This document shows, in pieces, positions 46,945 through 58,767 of a stretch of DNA of 64,000 nt. The notes beneath the pieces are model-generated. The model saw only the letters and a program-made list of their open reading frames with translations, did not search any database and was not told the DNA's origin. How positions within the stretch are numbered: position 1 is the stretch's first letter; each line of letters opens with the position of its first letter. The position numbers were made by a program, and so were the translations under genes. Source of the stretch: Phoronis australis (Eukaryota; Phoronida; Phoronidae); NCBI GenBank assembly GCA_002633005.1, contig NMRA01000028.1, positions 460,606 through 524,605 of the forward strand, read 5' to 3'.

Positions 46945-48430
46945 CAGGTGTCCCAAAAATGGAGCCATTTTTACAAGTAGTCTCTCAGCAACGTATAAAC
47001 GTATTTTTTTCAAATTTTTTATAGATGAATCTGAGGATGTCGTTCAACAGATGTACAAAATGTAAAAGACATTTGTATCCATTTCTTCAAGTACTGTCAA
47101 ATTAAAAACATCATGTCAAAAAATAAAATATCAAAGAGAAGCTATGCTCAAAGTGGCCTACATTTTCCTGCACGACATCTCCAATCAGAAATGCTTTCCC
47201 TTATTTTTTCTCCATCGACATTTCCTCTCATGACACAATTATCCTGTCCTTAAACTCCTACTCTGCCAATTTGCCTCTCATTCCCCGGTAAACTTTCTCC
47301 TTCAGAGAGTTCTATACAGCACAGTGCATTGGATTGCAGTCAAGGATAAGCGAGGACCACTCATTCTTTTTGATGAATTTTGGTGTGGCCTCCTCCAGAT
47401 GATCTTGCTCGTGTGTGAAGGAGTCAAACCTTCCTGAAACACGTAATTGTTTCCAGGACAAGGTCGTCTGCAATCCCTGAGAAGATTTTCATCCAATAAC
47501 TGCATGTAGGGTTGACTATTAACTTTGGACCTATAAAATAAATATTTGTCTTTCCTTCCCAATATACTCCAACGGAAAGCATTACATTTTTGAAAAATCT
47601 GGAAGCGTCATGGTAGAGTCGAGAAGGCTCAATTTCTCGTTTTCGTTTCCCATCAACACGATGGTATACGCGATTTTTAGCAATTTCTAACGTAAAGTCT
47701 TTTTCATCGGTGAAAATGGTTATTTTCACATCAGTGGCTGAACGGCAGTCATGCAAGTAGCGGCACCGAGTTTTTCTTTTCCTTCCAAAATTTTGATCTC
47801 TCCGTGATACCCAAATTCTTTTGAAGAGTTTTAACTCTTGGTTTTTGGCCATTCTTTGCACAGAAAACTTGCTCTTGTAAATCCCCTGCGGCTTCTCTCA
47901 GAGATTTGTGATTCCCCGGAATGTCCTCCTGGGATTGAGTTAGTTCCTCTACACCATCCTCGTTTTCTTTCGAACTTAGTTGCAGTCTTAGGTCTCCCAC
48001 TGCCACTGTTATTTTAGCAATAAATCTATTTACAGTCGCACGACTCCACCTTTTTTTCAGGGAACTCCCTAACGATTCTTCTTCCGCTCCACCCTTTCTC
48101 GTTGAAACAGAGTTCAATTGTAAACTGATCACTTTCACTCAAAGGCACCCATACAAAACGGAATCTGACAATAAAAAATAGACTTGAGACCCAGGCAGGC
48201 ATCTTTCTGACTGACAGATGCCAGCACAGCATGAACACGATGAGAGCCACAGTGTTATTACAGTTTCACCCGCTGTTTTGAATTTCAACGTACTTCCATA
48301 ATTTTTTCTATTACTCTAAACTAATTTGTAAGACTTGTTGATGACACATTGTGAATATTTTTAACGGATGCGGTTCATCAATTGCTGAGAAATTGATCGT
48401 CAAAAAGTAGCTCACATTTTTAGGACACCT
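46945..48430 (-). mobile_element. Mariner element, uninterrupted U2 copy
   Basis: Terminal repeat CAGGTGTCCCAAAAATGGAG at 46945 and its inverted partner ending near 48430, about 1.49 kb. Minus-strand transposase fragments: FTIELCFNEKGWSGRRIVRE (HTH), KSLREAAGDLQ, FTDEKDFTLEIAKNR (first catalytic Asp), MLSVGVYWEGKTNIYFIG. Frameshifts at about 47860 and 47430 disable it. Confidence 0.85.
47424..47861 (-). pseudogene. Mariner-type transposase fragment (U2)
   Basis: 145 open codons covering the middle of the DDE domain, including FTDEKDFTL and a SRFFKNVMLSVGVYWEG block. The final catalytic part is shifted to another frame at 47302-47562. Confidence 0.8.
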
Positions 48431-48559
48431 AATATAATCTTAAAATTAGGTAGACGGGATATCGGCTGGGTAACTTCCGTTATAATTTCGTGCGTTTCGG
48501 AGAGCGATGTTAAGATTCTGTTTATTAGGGTCCAGTTTGGTAGAGATTTCACTTTAATA

Positions 48560-48830
48560 GGATTTAATCAGTGAGCCCTGAGACGCAGAAGCTTTAAAAA
48601 AGGTTCGGGAGTACTTCCATCTGGCAACTTTATTTTGACGTTTTCCAGCTCATTCATAGGTGCACTTTTCAAATGTACAAAGTTGAAATTTAGAGTCCGA
48701 GTACAATAGTACGTTGTTTGACAAAAGTATTGTTTCAGGTATTCTAACAGAGGCACTTAAAGTACACTGATGGTCACATTTAACGTCGACTTTGACGATG
48801 AGGGCCACAGAGGAGTCAACTGAACAGAAA
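48560..48830 (-). pseudogene. U2 copy of the unknown exon-like block, frameshifted
   Basis: Same acceptor (TTCTGTTCAG) and start as 31635-31376, with VALIVKVDVKCDHQC, then a net 11-base loss after AAATTTCAAC that shifts the frame into KSAPMNELENVKIKLPDGS. Confidence 0.5.
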
Positions 48831-49434
48831 AATTCAATTTTGTTAAATTCTACCCCCTCGTCCGCCTACAGTTTACTCCCTTGGCCTTCTACGGCCTTTC
48901 TCTGCATTGAGGTAAAACGTCATTTACAATAACGCTTTTTGAAACAGTGAGGGGATTGAAACCCGAGAAAATGCGCAGGGAGCGCAGTCGTGTTATCAAA
49001 TATTCATTGATAAAGGTAACAGGCCAAAAATTAAATATTGATATCCGTTTACCTAGTAATTAGATATTTAATTTGTACCCACAAATTGCTCATTTTAGTC
49101 AATTGCAGTGTTCCAATGTTTCAACAGTTATACAAAGATATAACGAATATTGCTTGTGAAGTTGATTTTCTATAACCATGTATTCATAATGTTGTTCGTG
49201 GCACAAACGCGTTCAGAGTTATTTTTCTTAAACGTTGTTTCGGTAACAAATTGTGTTTTTTAAGCATTGTTTGCGAAAAACGTACTCCTATGGAGATCTG
49301 TGTGCGCTTTGTATTTAATGAAACAACTGAAATTGGTTAAGCGCGAAAATGTTTAATGCCTGTTTAACTGTCAACGTTGAATTCTTAACAGAAACGCTTT
49401 GAGATTTAAAACATTACCACAATCATTCGATGTA

Positions 49435-51320
49435 GAATTATTGTCGAATAAGCTGGCAAGTTAAGTCATTTTCAGTACGCAATTTTAGGGCTGGCCAGCC
49501 CCAATACACTTTGAAGTGCCTTAATGAGTCGCTGGTGGTAACGGAATTCATGGAAAGAGTACTTGAGACCGACGTCATGAGAGCAAAAGGCCTAATTCAG
49601 TTTCCGCATTTTACCTTGATAAACGTTCAAATATATCAATAACATTTAAATTTAGACGTAAGTTCCTCACATCATATGGATCTTGCTTAAGAATCGTGTA
49701 ATTTCCATCGGATTCATCTGTTTTTACTGTCTAATTAAGTGGCTAAATCCGTTGCATCAGTGACAGGTGAATAAAACAACACAATCTTTCAACGAGCTTT
49801 CAACTTTATTGAAATCGGAATGCTTCCAAACAAATTACACCCACGTCCTGCAATTTTCTTCACGTTGGTATTATTTCGTGATTGTCTGAAAAGAAAAAAG
49901 ATGAAAGTTTCTGGTAAGATCCAATATTTGACGTTCCTCCGTCCTACATTGTCCCATTGTAATATACGAACTTATAGACACGTGTTACGCGCAATATTCA
50001 GCATTAACTACATAAGCTAACATTAGTGTCACCAGTCGATTAGAGCGACGTCTTTCGTGAAAATTAATATTCAGTTCATTTCCTCAAACGTTTCGACCAC
50101 ACTTTTAATTTAGAAAGTCAGCTAACCGGGTAAGCTTGACTTACGCTTCAGTCCACTCACCAACAACTATAATGACCATTTTGTGACGCAGTGAATATTT
50201 GTTTCAGTGGAATCTACTTTTATCGCTCAAGTGGGACACCAATTTTGATTACCAAGGGAGAGACCTATCGTAGGATTCGATGAAATCATCAAACCAGGGT
50301 TTAGCATCCTTTTAAAGTGAGGAGTTTAAAACTGACAAACATTAGCCAGACGTTAGTGATAACACAAAATAAACAAATGCTATTAAAGTGGCATCATTCA
50401 CAGTAGTTCTCAGCCACTGAAACTGTTCACCTGGTATTTTTACGGTTTGTTCGTGAAGATTTTTGGATTTCTGTTGATGTCAAATCATTTTTCTTTTAGT
50501 TTCAAATTTCAAAGATGCGGTCCGTCAACTGCTCGTCAATTCGCCTACTTTTCTGCCACACGGCAATACACGTCTCCGTATTTTGTGTGTCAAGATATAG
50601 GCGAAGCGCATTTCCGTTGTACGGAAAATGTGGCCTTTTACCTTTGAGGTATACAAAACAATGGCGATTTGAAGCAGCAGCCAGTCCGACTTCTTTGAGC
50701 ACAGGCACGCATTATGTATTATAAGGGGTCGAGAATTTGAAAACTGTATTGATATAAAAGAGTTTCTATTTCGTCTTTGTTTCAAAAATAATGAATCTGA
50801 CAATTTTTTTCTAGTCTTGATACTCTGGCAATATTCAAAGTGAATAACTCTGACGTTTAATCTGTTGGACGTAGAGTCACCATGATCTACTTAAAAGACA
50901 CTTTTACGAGTGTTTGCGTTCCGTGCCTCTCAATGGATTAACAAAAAAGCAAAACAGAATGTCATACGCAAGACTAGTAGTCGTACAAGATTTGTTGTTT
51001 AAAGTGCTGTTAACAAACTCCGGTTTTTTTCGTATTAATGACCAGTGCTAAGAGACTCCAGTTTTCGTATACGACTTCGCAACTACGACTTCTTAGCTTG
51101 ACAAGTCGTACCATTAACTCACCTCTCCACACGCTCCGATTGACTGTACACAACAGTCGTGTACGACTAATGAATGTGTGTAAACAGGACTAAGCTACTG
51201 TACGTCTTCGGTACCCATCTAATTATTATGAGTTTCCTACATAGCAATGCTTTTACGGTGTAATGTTCATTTTCAATTTCTCGGCAATCAGTTGCTAACA
51301 AGATAACTTATTTTTAGTAG
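49435..51320. repeat. Module U3, truncated after the M 3' half
   Basis: Aligns with 17440-19000 and 32340-34270, then stops abruptly at about 51320. Exons 1 and 2 of M are not present. Confidence 0.75.
49805..49885 (-). pseudogene. M3: isolated last exon of the M gene
   Basis: Acceptor CAG then ACAATCACG at 49885 downward. The TGA used in M2 is changed to TCA, so the frame would run on for about 28 further codons. With no exons 1-2 upstream it cannot make the peptide. The poly(A) signal is retained. Confidence 0.6.
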
Positions 51321-51651
51321 AACGGGCCCTCCATTTGACGAAGTGGGCAAAAATTTCATCATCAGTCCTTAAGACCAATAATAGGACAATTTGCAGGGCA
51401 GCGAAAATTCCGCTCAGTACACCCTTGCCAGAACAGGCGTCTATAATTATTCTTTTTCCTCGGACAATAAGAGACTGGTCACTTCTTCTCCAGTTTATAA
51501 CCAATACCGCAACAACTGATTCATTTAAATCTCAAGTTGCAGTCTTCGTGCGTGTTGGAACACCGAGCACTTCCACCATTGGCGTGATGATATCAACCTT
51601 AAGTTTGCCGATTAGAAAACAAGACAAGACCTGAAGTGTGTCATATTTCGA
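51321..51651. other. No gene seen
   Basis: Open frames on both strands (51295-51504 minus, 51335-51634 plus) overlap each other and show no recognisable domain. Confidence 0.4.
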
Positions 51652-52330
51652 TTTATATGCGCTAACTGCGCAGCGATACCGAAGCTAGTTTACAGTGAAA
51701 CAACACGTGTAGTTGAGATAAAATGTCATATATATTATGACAAACTAAACTACTGCAGATATCTATAATTACAAAAGTTATATAACATGTTGAACTGAAA
51801 AGGTGGGTGACAATCTGCCAAGCACTAATGAAGGTATACACAAGTGGTGAATAGTAAGTTAAGAAACAATATGCGGAAGCATAACAGCAACACCGGGACA
51901 GCGACATGTGAAATTTGAGCATAACAGAGAAAGAAAGAAAATTGGTTTGAGGGAGGGAGGGAAAGAGAAATTGAGTGAAAAATGACAGTTGGAGGAATTG
52001 TGGACGATGGCCCAGTGTTGCGACAAGACAAAGAGATCACGTGGTACAATTGAACCAATAATCGTAGAACAAAGAGAGTCACTGACCTGAGAATCCAAGC
52101 AATATGATAATGAGGACGAAGCAGTATATCTTACATAAAATAATTTAATACTTAAATAATTTTTATATGCGCTAACTGCGAAGCGATACCGAAGCTAGTT
52201 TACAGTGAAACAACACGTGCAGTTGAGATAAAAGGTCATATATATTATGACAAACTAAACTACTACAGATATCAGTAATTACAAAAGTTATATAACATGT
52301 TGAACTGTAAAGGTGGGTGACAATCTGGCA
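51652..52330. mobile_element. Direct-repeat-flanked element (TRIM-like)
   Basis: 169-bp direct repeats at 51652-51820 and 52162-52330, about 94 percent identical by eye, flank a 341-bp interior that matches the repeat at 8371-8690 in inverse orientation. It could be a small non-autonomous LTR element or a tandem duplication within a larger repeat. Confidence 0.5.
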
Positions 52331-53915
52331 CGGATGCAGCAGAAGGATGCATCCGCCCACCCAAGGGAGAGCGAGCGAGGCTGACAAAAGTAGCATAAGA
52401 AAAAGGGGGCAAAAGTAAGCCCGTAAAAGGAAAATGCAAACATGGAGTGCGACGTCAACAGCATAGGTTGCGGATTTAAACGTTATTTTCACGGATATTA
52501 TAGCGGTAAAATTTGATAACACATATTTTTATCTACCATTCTGTACAATCTAAGAGTTAACACCAGAATTTAATCACACGGCGATTTTTTTGAACTGAAA
52601 GACATGTTCTACTGGCTACATTGTCATCGGTGAAGATTTAACTATCATACACTTGTAGACACACTGCTACACAAAGCGGTTTTGTACAGTTTTCTGGTGC
52701 TTGTGCCCTACCTATTATGAATCTTTTATTCTTTCAATGTGAAGTGTCCATCCAATTCCCCTTGCACTCTGCTAAATTCTGTTGAAATTGTTCTAAAATC
52801 GTTTTTTGTTTAAAAGTCATCTTCTGTTCAAAGTATGGTTATATTTCACAATTGGACACATATTTATCCAATTTCCATGCATAAAATCAAAGCAACAAAT
52901 TGTGAAAAATCGTACTTGATTTACAGAAATGGGTTACATTTGGATTATGAAGCTTACTTGAACCTTTCTGCCTTCTAGCTTCACATTATTTATTATCATG
53001 CTTGTCAAATTCTAGTTTAAGGAGGAAGCTTTTATGATACCCAGTCGTCATGGTAAAAATTATGCATGTCTACTTTCATGGTTAACGTGAACTTGGTTAG
53101 CATCATGTAAAAATGACAAAACTCAGACTATGTGATTTTATATACTTTTGATTATCCGGTAATAAGGTGGACGTTACCAGGGCACCAGTTAGCAGCTCAC
53201 GGGGGCACGGGTTAGACGTATGAACAGCTTCCAATATGCTAAAACTGTCACTGCTGTGGCAGCACAGGTCAGACCCATTTTAAAACATGCATGTAAAAAA
53301 TATATATTTAGTTTTTGGCCAAATTAGAAGTAAGAAGTGGAAAACAAAAACGATGTTAGAGTGCAGCATGTAAACTACGTTTCGATATTAATCAAAAGTC
53401 ATCCTCAGGTACAATAGTAGACAAAAAACAAAATGTCGTGACAGAATTAGATTAGTATTGAAACATCGTTCTCAAACATGCATGTGCCATCATTTCCTCG
53501 ATGGAAATGTTTTGGCCAAATTTCATGAAATTTCACCAGGCACCGTATAATACGCTATGGTATGTCTTTCCTATCTCCTGTTACAAACAAAAAGCCCATT
53601 TATTTTATTATTCTATTTTTTTTAGTCAGACAGTAAACTGATGAAAAATATCATTGGAAATCACCAGCACCCCGCAAACTGGCCACCAGAGCACCTCAAA
53701 AAGGGTTGAAAATCAAATACACAAAATTGGGCAAAATTTACCGAATTTTGGCACTCCAGTGAAGGTTAACGGAAATCCATTTGAAAATTCAAAGACTGTC
53801 TTCTGATAGGGAATTTCAATGTCTACATAAAGATTTGTTCTTTCTCGTTCTTTGAAGCCGTTTTAAAATAACTTCACCAACTGAATCTTTTTGAATCAAA
53901 AATGGGCCATACTTG
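52331..53915. other. No gene seen
   Basis: AT-rich; no exon, RNA or repeat partner recognised. Confidence 0.4.
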
Positions 53916-53917
53916 CT

Positions 53918-54230
53918 ATTTACAGCGTAAATTTCATTCTTCACTACCATGAGCCACTTCCTAAGCATTTCGGACTCTCGAGGAAGTAAAAAAACGATAT
54001 ACCCGCTTTCTTCGCAGCTGCTTAGTTCGGACAAGCGGGAACTATGCACCGTCACATAGCTACATTCACTCTGCATATGAAACATTGACGTCGCTAGCGT
54101 CGTTTCTCACCTTCCTCACAGGTTAACGCGACACCTCTTGGCAAGGTAAGGTCGACCGTATGCGAGGCGATGTGGATATAGACCTATTAAGACGGCAAAA
54201 AAGACTAATTAAATCGGGTGGCATTCTCCT
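53918..54230 (-). mobile_element. THAP/TTAA (Kolobok-like) element, 5' end fragment
   Basis: On the minus strand the element starts next to TTAA (54231-54234) with AGGAGAATGCCACCCGATTT and continues through the GGTCGACCTTACC and GTTAACCTGTGAGGAAGG blocks into the THAP region LPRESEMLRKWLMVVKNE and YAVNS, where homology ends. Same family as 29336-31011 and 63675-64000. Confidence 0.75.
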
Positions 54231-54236
54231 TTAATT

Positions 54237-54500
54237 ATAACCCAAAGTGTATATATGCATGCTTCATATGATGTTATCCGATGTATTTCCAAATGAATAA
54301 CTTTTATGGGGTAAATCATCGGTTGTGTACGCTTAAACAGGCGATGTAACTGCCTACCCTAAACACAGTCTCTATGAACTTTACATCAGTTCTCTGGCAC
54401 CTTAATATGTGTTACACGTTTGCACATAAACTACTTTCTGTATCAAACGCACTCTCCTTGACCAGCAGTCAAATAAGAACACACGCAAACGGTATCTGAT
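54237..54500 (+). repeat. Diverged copy of the P upstream flank
   Basis: Matches 11290-11560, 23330-23580 and 41640-41880: the AGGCGATGTAACTGCCTA and TTTACATCAGTTCTCT blocks are shared. Confidence 0.65.
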
Positions 54501-56839
54501 GATATGTCAATTGGGTGATCTCGAGTTACGAGCATTTATTGGTCGATAGATACTACGTAAAACTGGGACAACCAATATCTGCTCCATTGTATTTTCTGCG
54601 AAAAGTCGTCAGATATTGCTACTCGTTCCCGTGGTTTATGGTGTAATAAGAAATGGTGACATGGTGGTTATAACAACCTAGTACTTGACCATCTTTCGGC
54701 AGTTTCCTGTGGGACACCAAGGAGAAGCGCGGATACAGCACAAGTTTGAACCGATGTCCACATGACACACTGGCACTGAGAACGTCATATGTCACAATCA
54801 TGTCTGTGGAGCTTAGAAATTGAAGTGTCTTTTCTTTTATTTTTCTCTTTTTGTGATATTGAAGTCATGATTGTGAAATGCAGTGCTATTAAGGAAGATT
54901 TAATGATGCTTACAATGTAGTCAAAACAATGCAAAGGGTATGCGGTTTTGAGCACTTGAATGGGTTGTACTACCAGGTGTACAGCCAGAGAAAGGAATAG
55001 CAGCAACATATTTAATGTGTTGGTCATCCATAGTCAGGATGCCATCTTTTTGGACGACATTATTAATTCAATCAAAGGGTGCCGGGCCGATTTTTTATCA
55101 GCCATTGACTTCGATTCTAGCTAGGCAACACGAAGTCCCTCGGGTGGCTGTACAAGGGCTATGTACTGTCCCGGCTTCTCATCAGTTTCTGCACTAATCT
55201 CATCCCTTAAATTTAAACGTCCAGGGGCATATTCAGTTGACAGTGAAGTCTACATGCCTTTATTTGTTACAGCACATCGTAAATTCGCCTTGATGGTTCG
55301 CAGCCTCGTCCCTCAGCCTCAAGATGGCGTTGATCGGTTTAGCCACTTGAGGCTGGTTATTGGAAACGAAATGTGTCAGAATTTGCCGGAATATCACGAG
55401 TACTATAATTTTGAGATTTTCTGCAGTTTTATGTAAAATGAAAACTAGCGGTATATTCCAGTATTTTAGGTCTAAATTATTGCAAAAATGACGCATTTTT
55501 ATTCGAAAACAGATTAATCTCTATGATACTAATTATGGAATAGAATTGAAAATAAGTACGCGAACAACTTGTATTTCAAACAATACCAAAACGATACCTT
55601 TTGCTTCATGGGATAGAATTTGATCGGTCGGATCAGCCGAGCATCCACCAATGTGTAACCAAGGCTGTTTTCGTTCACAATCAATGTTATGAGGTAAGGA
55701 TTGCGAATTATAGTTGCGTACACAATTTCCCGCGTTCCTATTGGCTCTTAGATTGACTTGTGAGGTTATATATGCTTTCATGCATACTGTCTTGCATGTA
55801 GGCTACCGTGAATCTCTGAAAACAGACCTTCGTGTGAAATTGAGTGAGATTTTAGCGCAAGCGAAAATCAGACGCCATGGAAGTATGCGGCAGGTAGTTA
55901 GCCGAAACTTCCCCGGCTTGTCGCTCCGTTTCTAAATATCATTTTGAACTTATCATTTATGTACCAGAAACCAAAAGTTAAGGTTTGTTCCCAAATTAAC
56001 ACGGTAGATCCCATTTTCATATTATTGCCTTACTAGATTCGGTTCAGTGATTTGCTTCAACGCGCTAGATGCATACAGTTAATAGCAAATAAGCTAAAAT
56101 GTTTGTAACAGATGTGCGACAAGCAACAGCTTTAGACATAAACCCAACATGACTAACGTGTGGTTTAGTAAACTACCTATCATAGCACACACCGTTATAA
56201 AACTGGCCTTTCTAGTTCTCTCCTCGGGTTAGAAATGATCTCTGGACTTGGGTAAAATCGCTGCAGCTCGTGTCATGCTCATCGTGTAAATTGTCCCGCC
56301 GTGCAACTTTAATGAACTGCCGCTTTTTCCCAAGCCCAGAAATCATTTTAACCTCAATAAGAAACAATTTGAGAACAATTTTATACCTGTAAGTGGCCAA
56401 AAGTTATTTTTGGCAACAGGTGGTAGTGTAGCACCTTGATAATCAAATCCAGGTGAAATTTGGTATTTTTGTACATTATCATTCTTCACGAGATATTTTA
56501 GGCTGCGTTCACTGAGACACGTCGCTGAACACGGTCATGTTTGTTGCGACGAGCCAATTTCATTCAAAATATCCTACGTTGGGTAGGCCTACATGGTTGA
56601 CGAGTCTCTATTTGGGACGTGAAGTGGGGCCCGTGTTGTAGATTGTCCTCGGCGGAGACTCCTTTTGAGGGGGAGATGTCTACTGGGACAGAGTCGTCGT
56701 TATACTAGGCTGCTTGTCGTCTGAAAAGATTTAAATAATATTAGACGTTTGTCGCGTTCACAGTCAACACTTGACCAATTCAAGATGTCAAAATCCACAT
56801 ACACAAGTGAAAATTACAGCTTGCTATAACAGTGCCCGA
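54501..56839. other. No supported gene
   Basis: The minus-strand frame at 54785-55027 starts with a hydrophobic leader-like sequence and the plus-strand frame at 55161-55436 is open, but neither has splice context, a domain or a homologue in the window. Confidence 0.4.
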
Positions 56840-57230
56840 ATGCACGAAACAGTCCCAAATACGGACTCAACAAAGTTCTTTAAATGCACTACGTATTTGT
56901 GGATTTGTGAAAGCATTGACTGTCATTTCTCATTCTGTTTTAGTTTCATTACAAAGTCAATTTCTGTCTTTTATAGAAACCGAAAGTGAATATATACCAT
57001 GAAGTAGTAATATTATTGAATCAGAAAACAAGGATCTTTTCATGCTAAGACCTTACTTATTTTCATTGATATACGGACTCTCTTTTAGTTAGAGTATTAG
57101 AAAATGAAATTTCAGAAGTGACAAAGGAGCTCCTAATAAAAAGATAAATTGAGAGAAAATATTACACCTGCGAGTCTAAGTCTCTTTATCCCGTTTTCAT
57201 GAAAACCACATACGCAAAGTAAAACGTCTA
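56840..57230 (+). repeat. Diverged copy of the U0 flank (13265-13620)
   Basis: Shares TATTTGTGGA(C/T)TTGTGAAA, the ACAAAGTCAATTT/CTAAGTTAATTT region and GGAGCTCCTAAT near the end. Confidence 0.5.
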
Positions 57231-57848
57231 CAGAGACCAAGTGAACGTGCTTTTATACACTTTGTAATGGGAAATTTACAGCCCATTAAAGCAGGTGCGG
57301 CATTTTCGTCAAGGATATGTCGCAGTGAAATAACCCAGCCCGTGAAAGGTTGTCGAATTGTACAAATGAACAATTTGATGACAACATTGTCGGATAATTA
57401 CATATACCAAGGACAGGCAGGAGCTGACTGTTGTACGGTGAATAATCGTTCTGATATTTAGAGTTGTATCACACTGTTAGAATGTTCATGGCAGGCGCGC
57501 TGTAGTCGATATGTGTTAAGTATTAGGCCAATTAATGATAGAGGGAGGAAGTTGCACATTTTGTTAATAACGAATCAATGATAAACTACTTGAAAGTGTT
57601 AGTGAGAAAATCACAGTTGTACGTACTACCTGAATTATGACAAATGTCACTTCACGTTACTGTTCGTGAAAAATTCTCCATATTTGATTTTTTTATTTAA
57701 TTTGTATTTTTACCAGTATAAATGTTCTTCTATCATTCTCTTTGCTCAGTTTCGTCATTTTCACTAGGCTAATTTCTGGTTTCTTCATCTACAGTGTACA
57801 TAGGTGGTGAGATGACATAGGCCTACAAGTGATACTGACTGGAGAACT

Positions 57849-58767
57849 ATGCTGTTTATCGTCATACTAGCGTCCCAGCTTTCCGTCAGTATTGGAAACG
57901 TTTCTAATGTTGGTAGGCTTACGACTTATTTTTTGTTCCTACAACCATTGCAGCTTATCATAATTCTTGTTTTTAATGAATTATTCAAATGCTGTTTGTT
58001 GGTAAAGTTGTTTAAGTGACTAGCAAGTGTAATTTCTAAGACGCACTTGAGTCTACGTATTTTTGTATGTAATACGTTCTAAACATTGTATCTTTGAAGG
58101 TCCGTGTTGCTTAAAATTGATAGAAAGAAAACAGGGGTTACACTCGTCTAAACTTAATTCAGTCATTAGACAGGAACAAATTGTTTGGGTTCATGACTCG
58201 TTTTATAATGAGAAGAAATTATGTAATGCCGATTTCGGGGTAATACGATTAGTTAAACAATATTCGATCTACCTGGGTCAAACCACAAACTCCTGAGGAC
58301 CATACTAAAAAACGATTCGAAAGATAAAGCTTTGTCAACCTTACTTTTCGCCACGTTCGTATTTAGTCAGGCAGAAAGACAATTCGCCCATTTCTGTTCT
58401 GTTTCTTTTCCAGAAAAATACGAAACGCTCGTGACGCCTAGGTCTTTTCCGCATCATGGAGACCAGTTTAATTCAAAATACGAGTTCACCGGTTTCAACT
58501 ACGTCATGTTTCAAGCAAAAGCTTGTCAACAAGCCACTCTGTACATCGGAAAATACCGCGGAAAAGGTTTCAATAAAGGTCTTGTACCCGATATCATTGT
58601 TCAGTTCGGACCACGTGACACTCACCTGATAGTGATGGGAAAAAAGCAGGCATACGTCATGTTTTTGACCAGAGCGGGAATGTTGAACTGTACAGAGTTT
58701 AAAGAGTTCTACGTGAAGTGGGGCGGACACAACGGCCATGTGGAGGTGACTAGCTTTATACTTAGGG
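57849..58767 (+). CDS. 5' part of a secreted Methyltransf_FA-domain protein gene
   Basis: Two exons by eye. 57849-57912 encodes MLFIVILASQLSVSIG plus five residues (signal peptide) and ends in phase 1 at GTAGGC. 58414-58767, after a TTTCTTTTCCAG acceptor, encodes 118 residues and ends in phase 1 at GTATGT. The second exon matches the farnesoic-acid-O-methyltransferase-like domain: YEFTGFNYVMFQAKAC, QATLYIG, PDIIVQFGPRDTHLIV, then GMLNCTEFKEFYVKWG. In that family the domain is a beta-sandwich found in secreted or membrane proteins, and enzymatic activity is unproven for most members. The symmetrical 1-1 phase is typical of shuffled extracellular modules. Downstream exons and the stop codon are not identified with confidence, so the gene is partial. 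Confidence 0.55.

Larger units (their letters stand above)
32340..49434. repeat. Module U2 (M2 gene + P2 gene)
   Basis: Second full copy of the module. Relative to U1 it lacks the nested THAP element and the hairpin MITE but has its own insertions at 33297-33755 and 34790-35880 and extra sequence at 39060-41600, part of which is shared with U0. Confidence 0.85.

Noticed and set aside
51335-51634. 99-codon plus-strand frame
   Set aside because: Overlaps an equally open minus-strand frame and has no recognisable domain.
54785-55027. Minus-strand frame beginning MTNTLNMLLLFLSLAVHL
   Set aside because: Hydrophobic start only; no consistent splice or promoter signal like that of the M and P genes.
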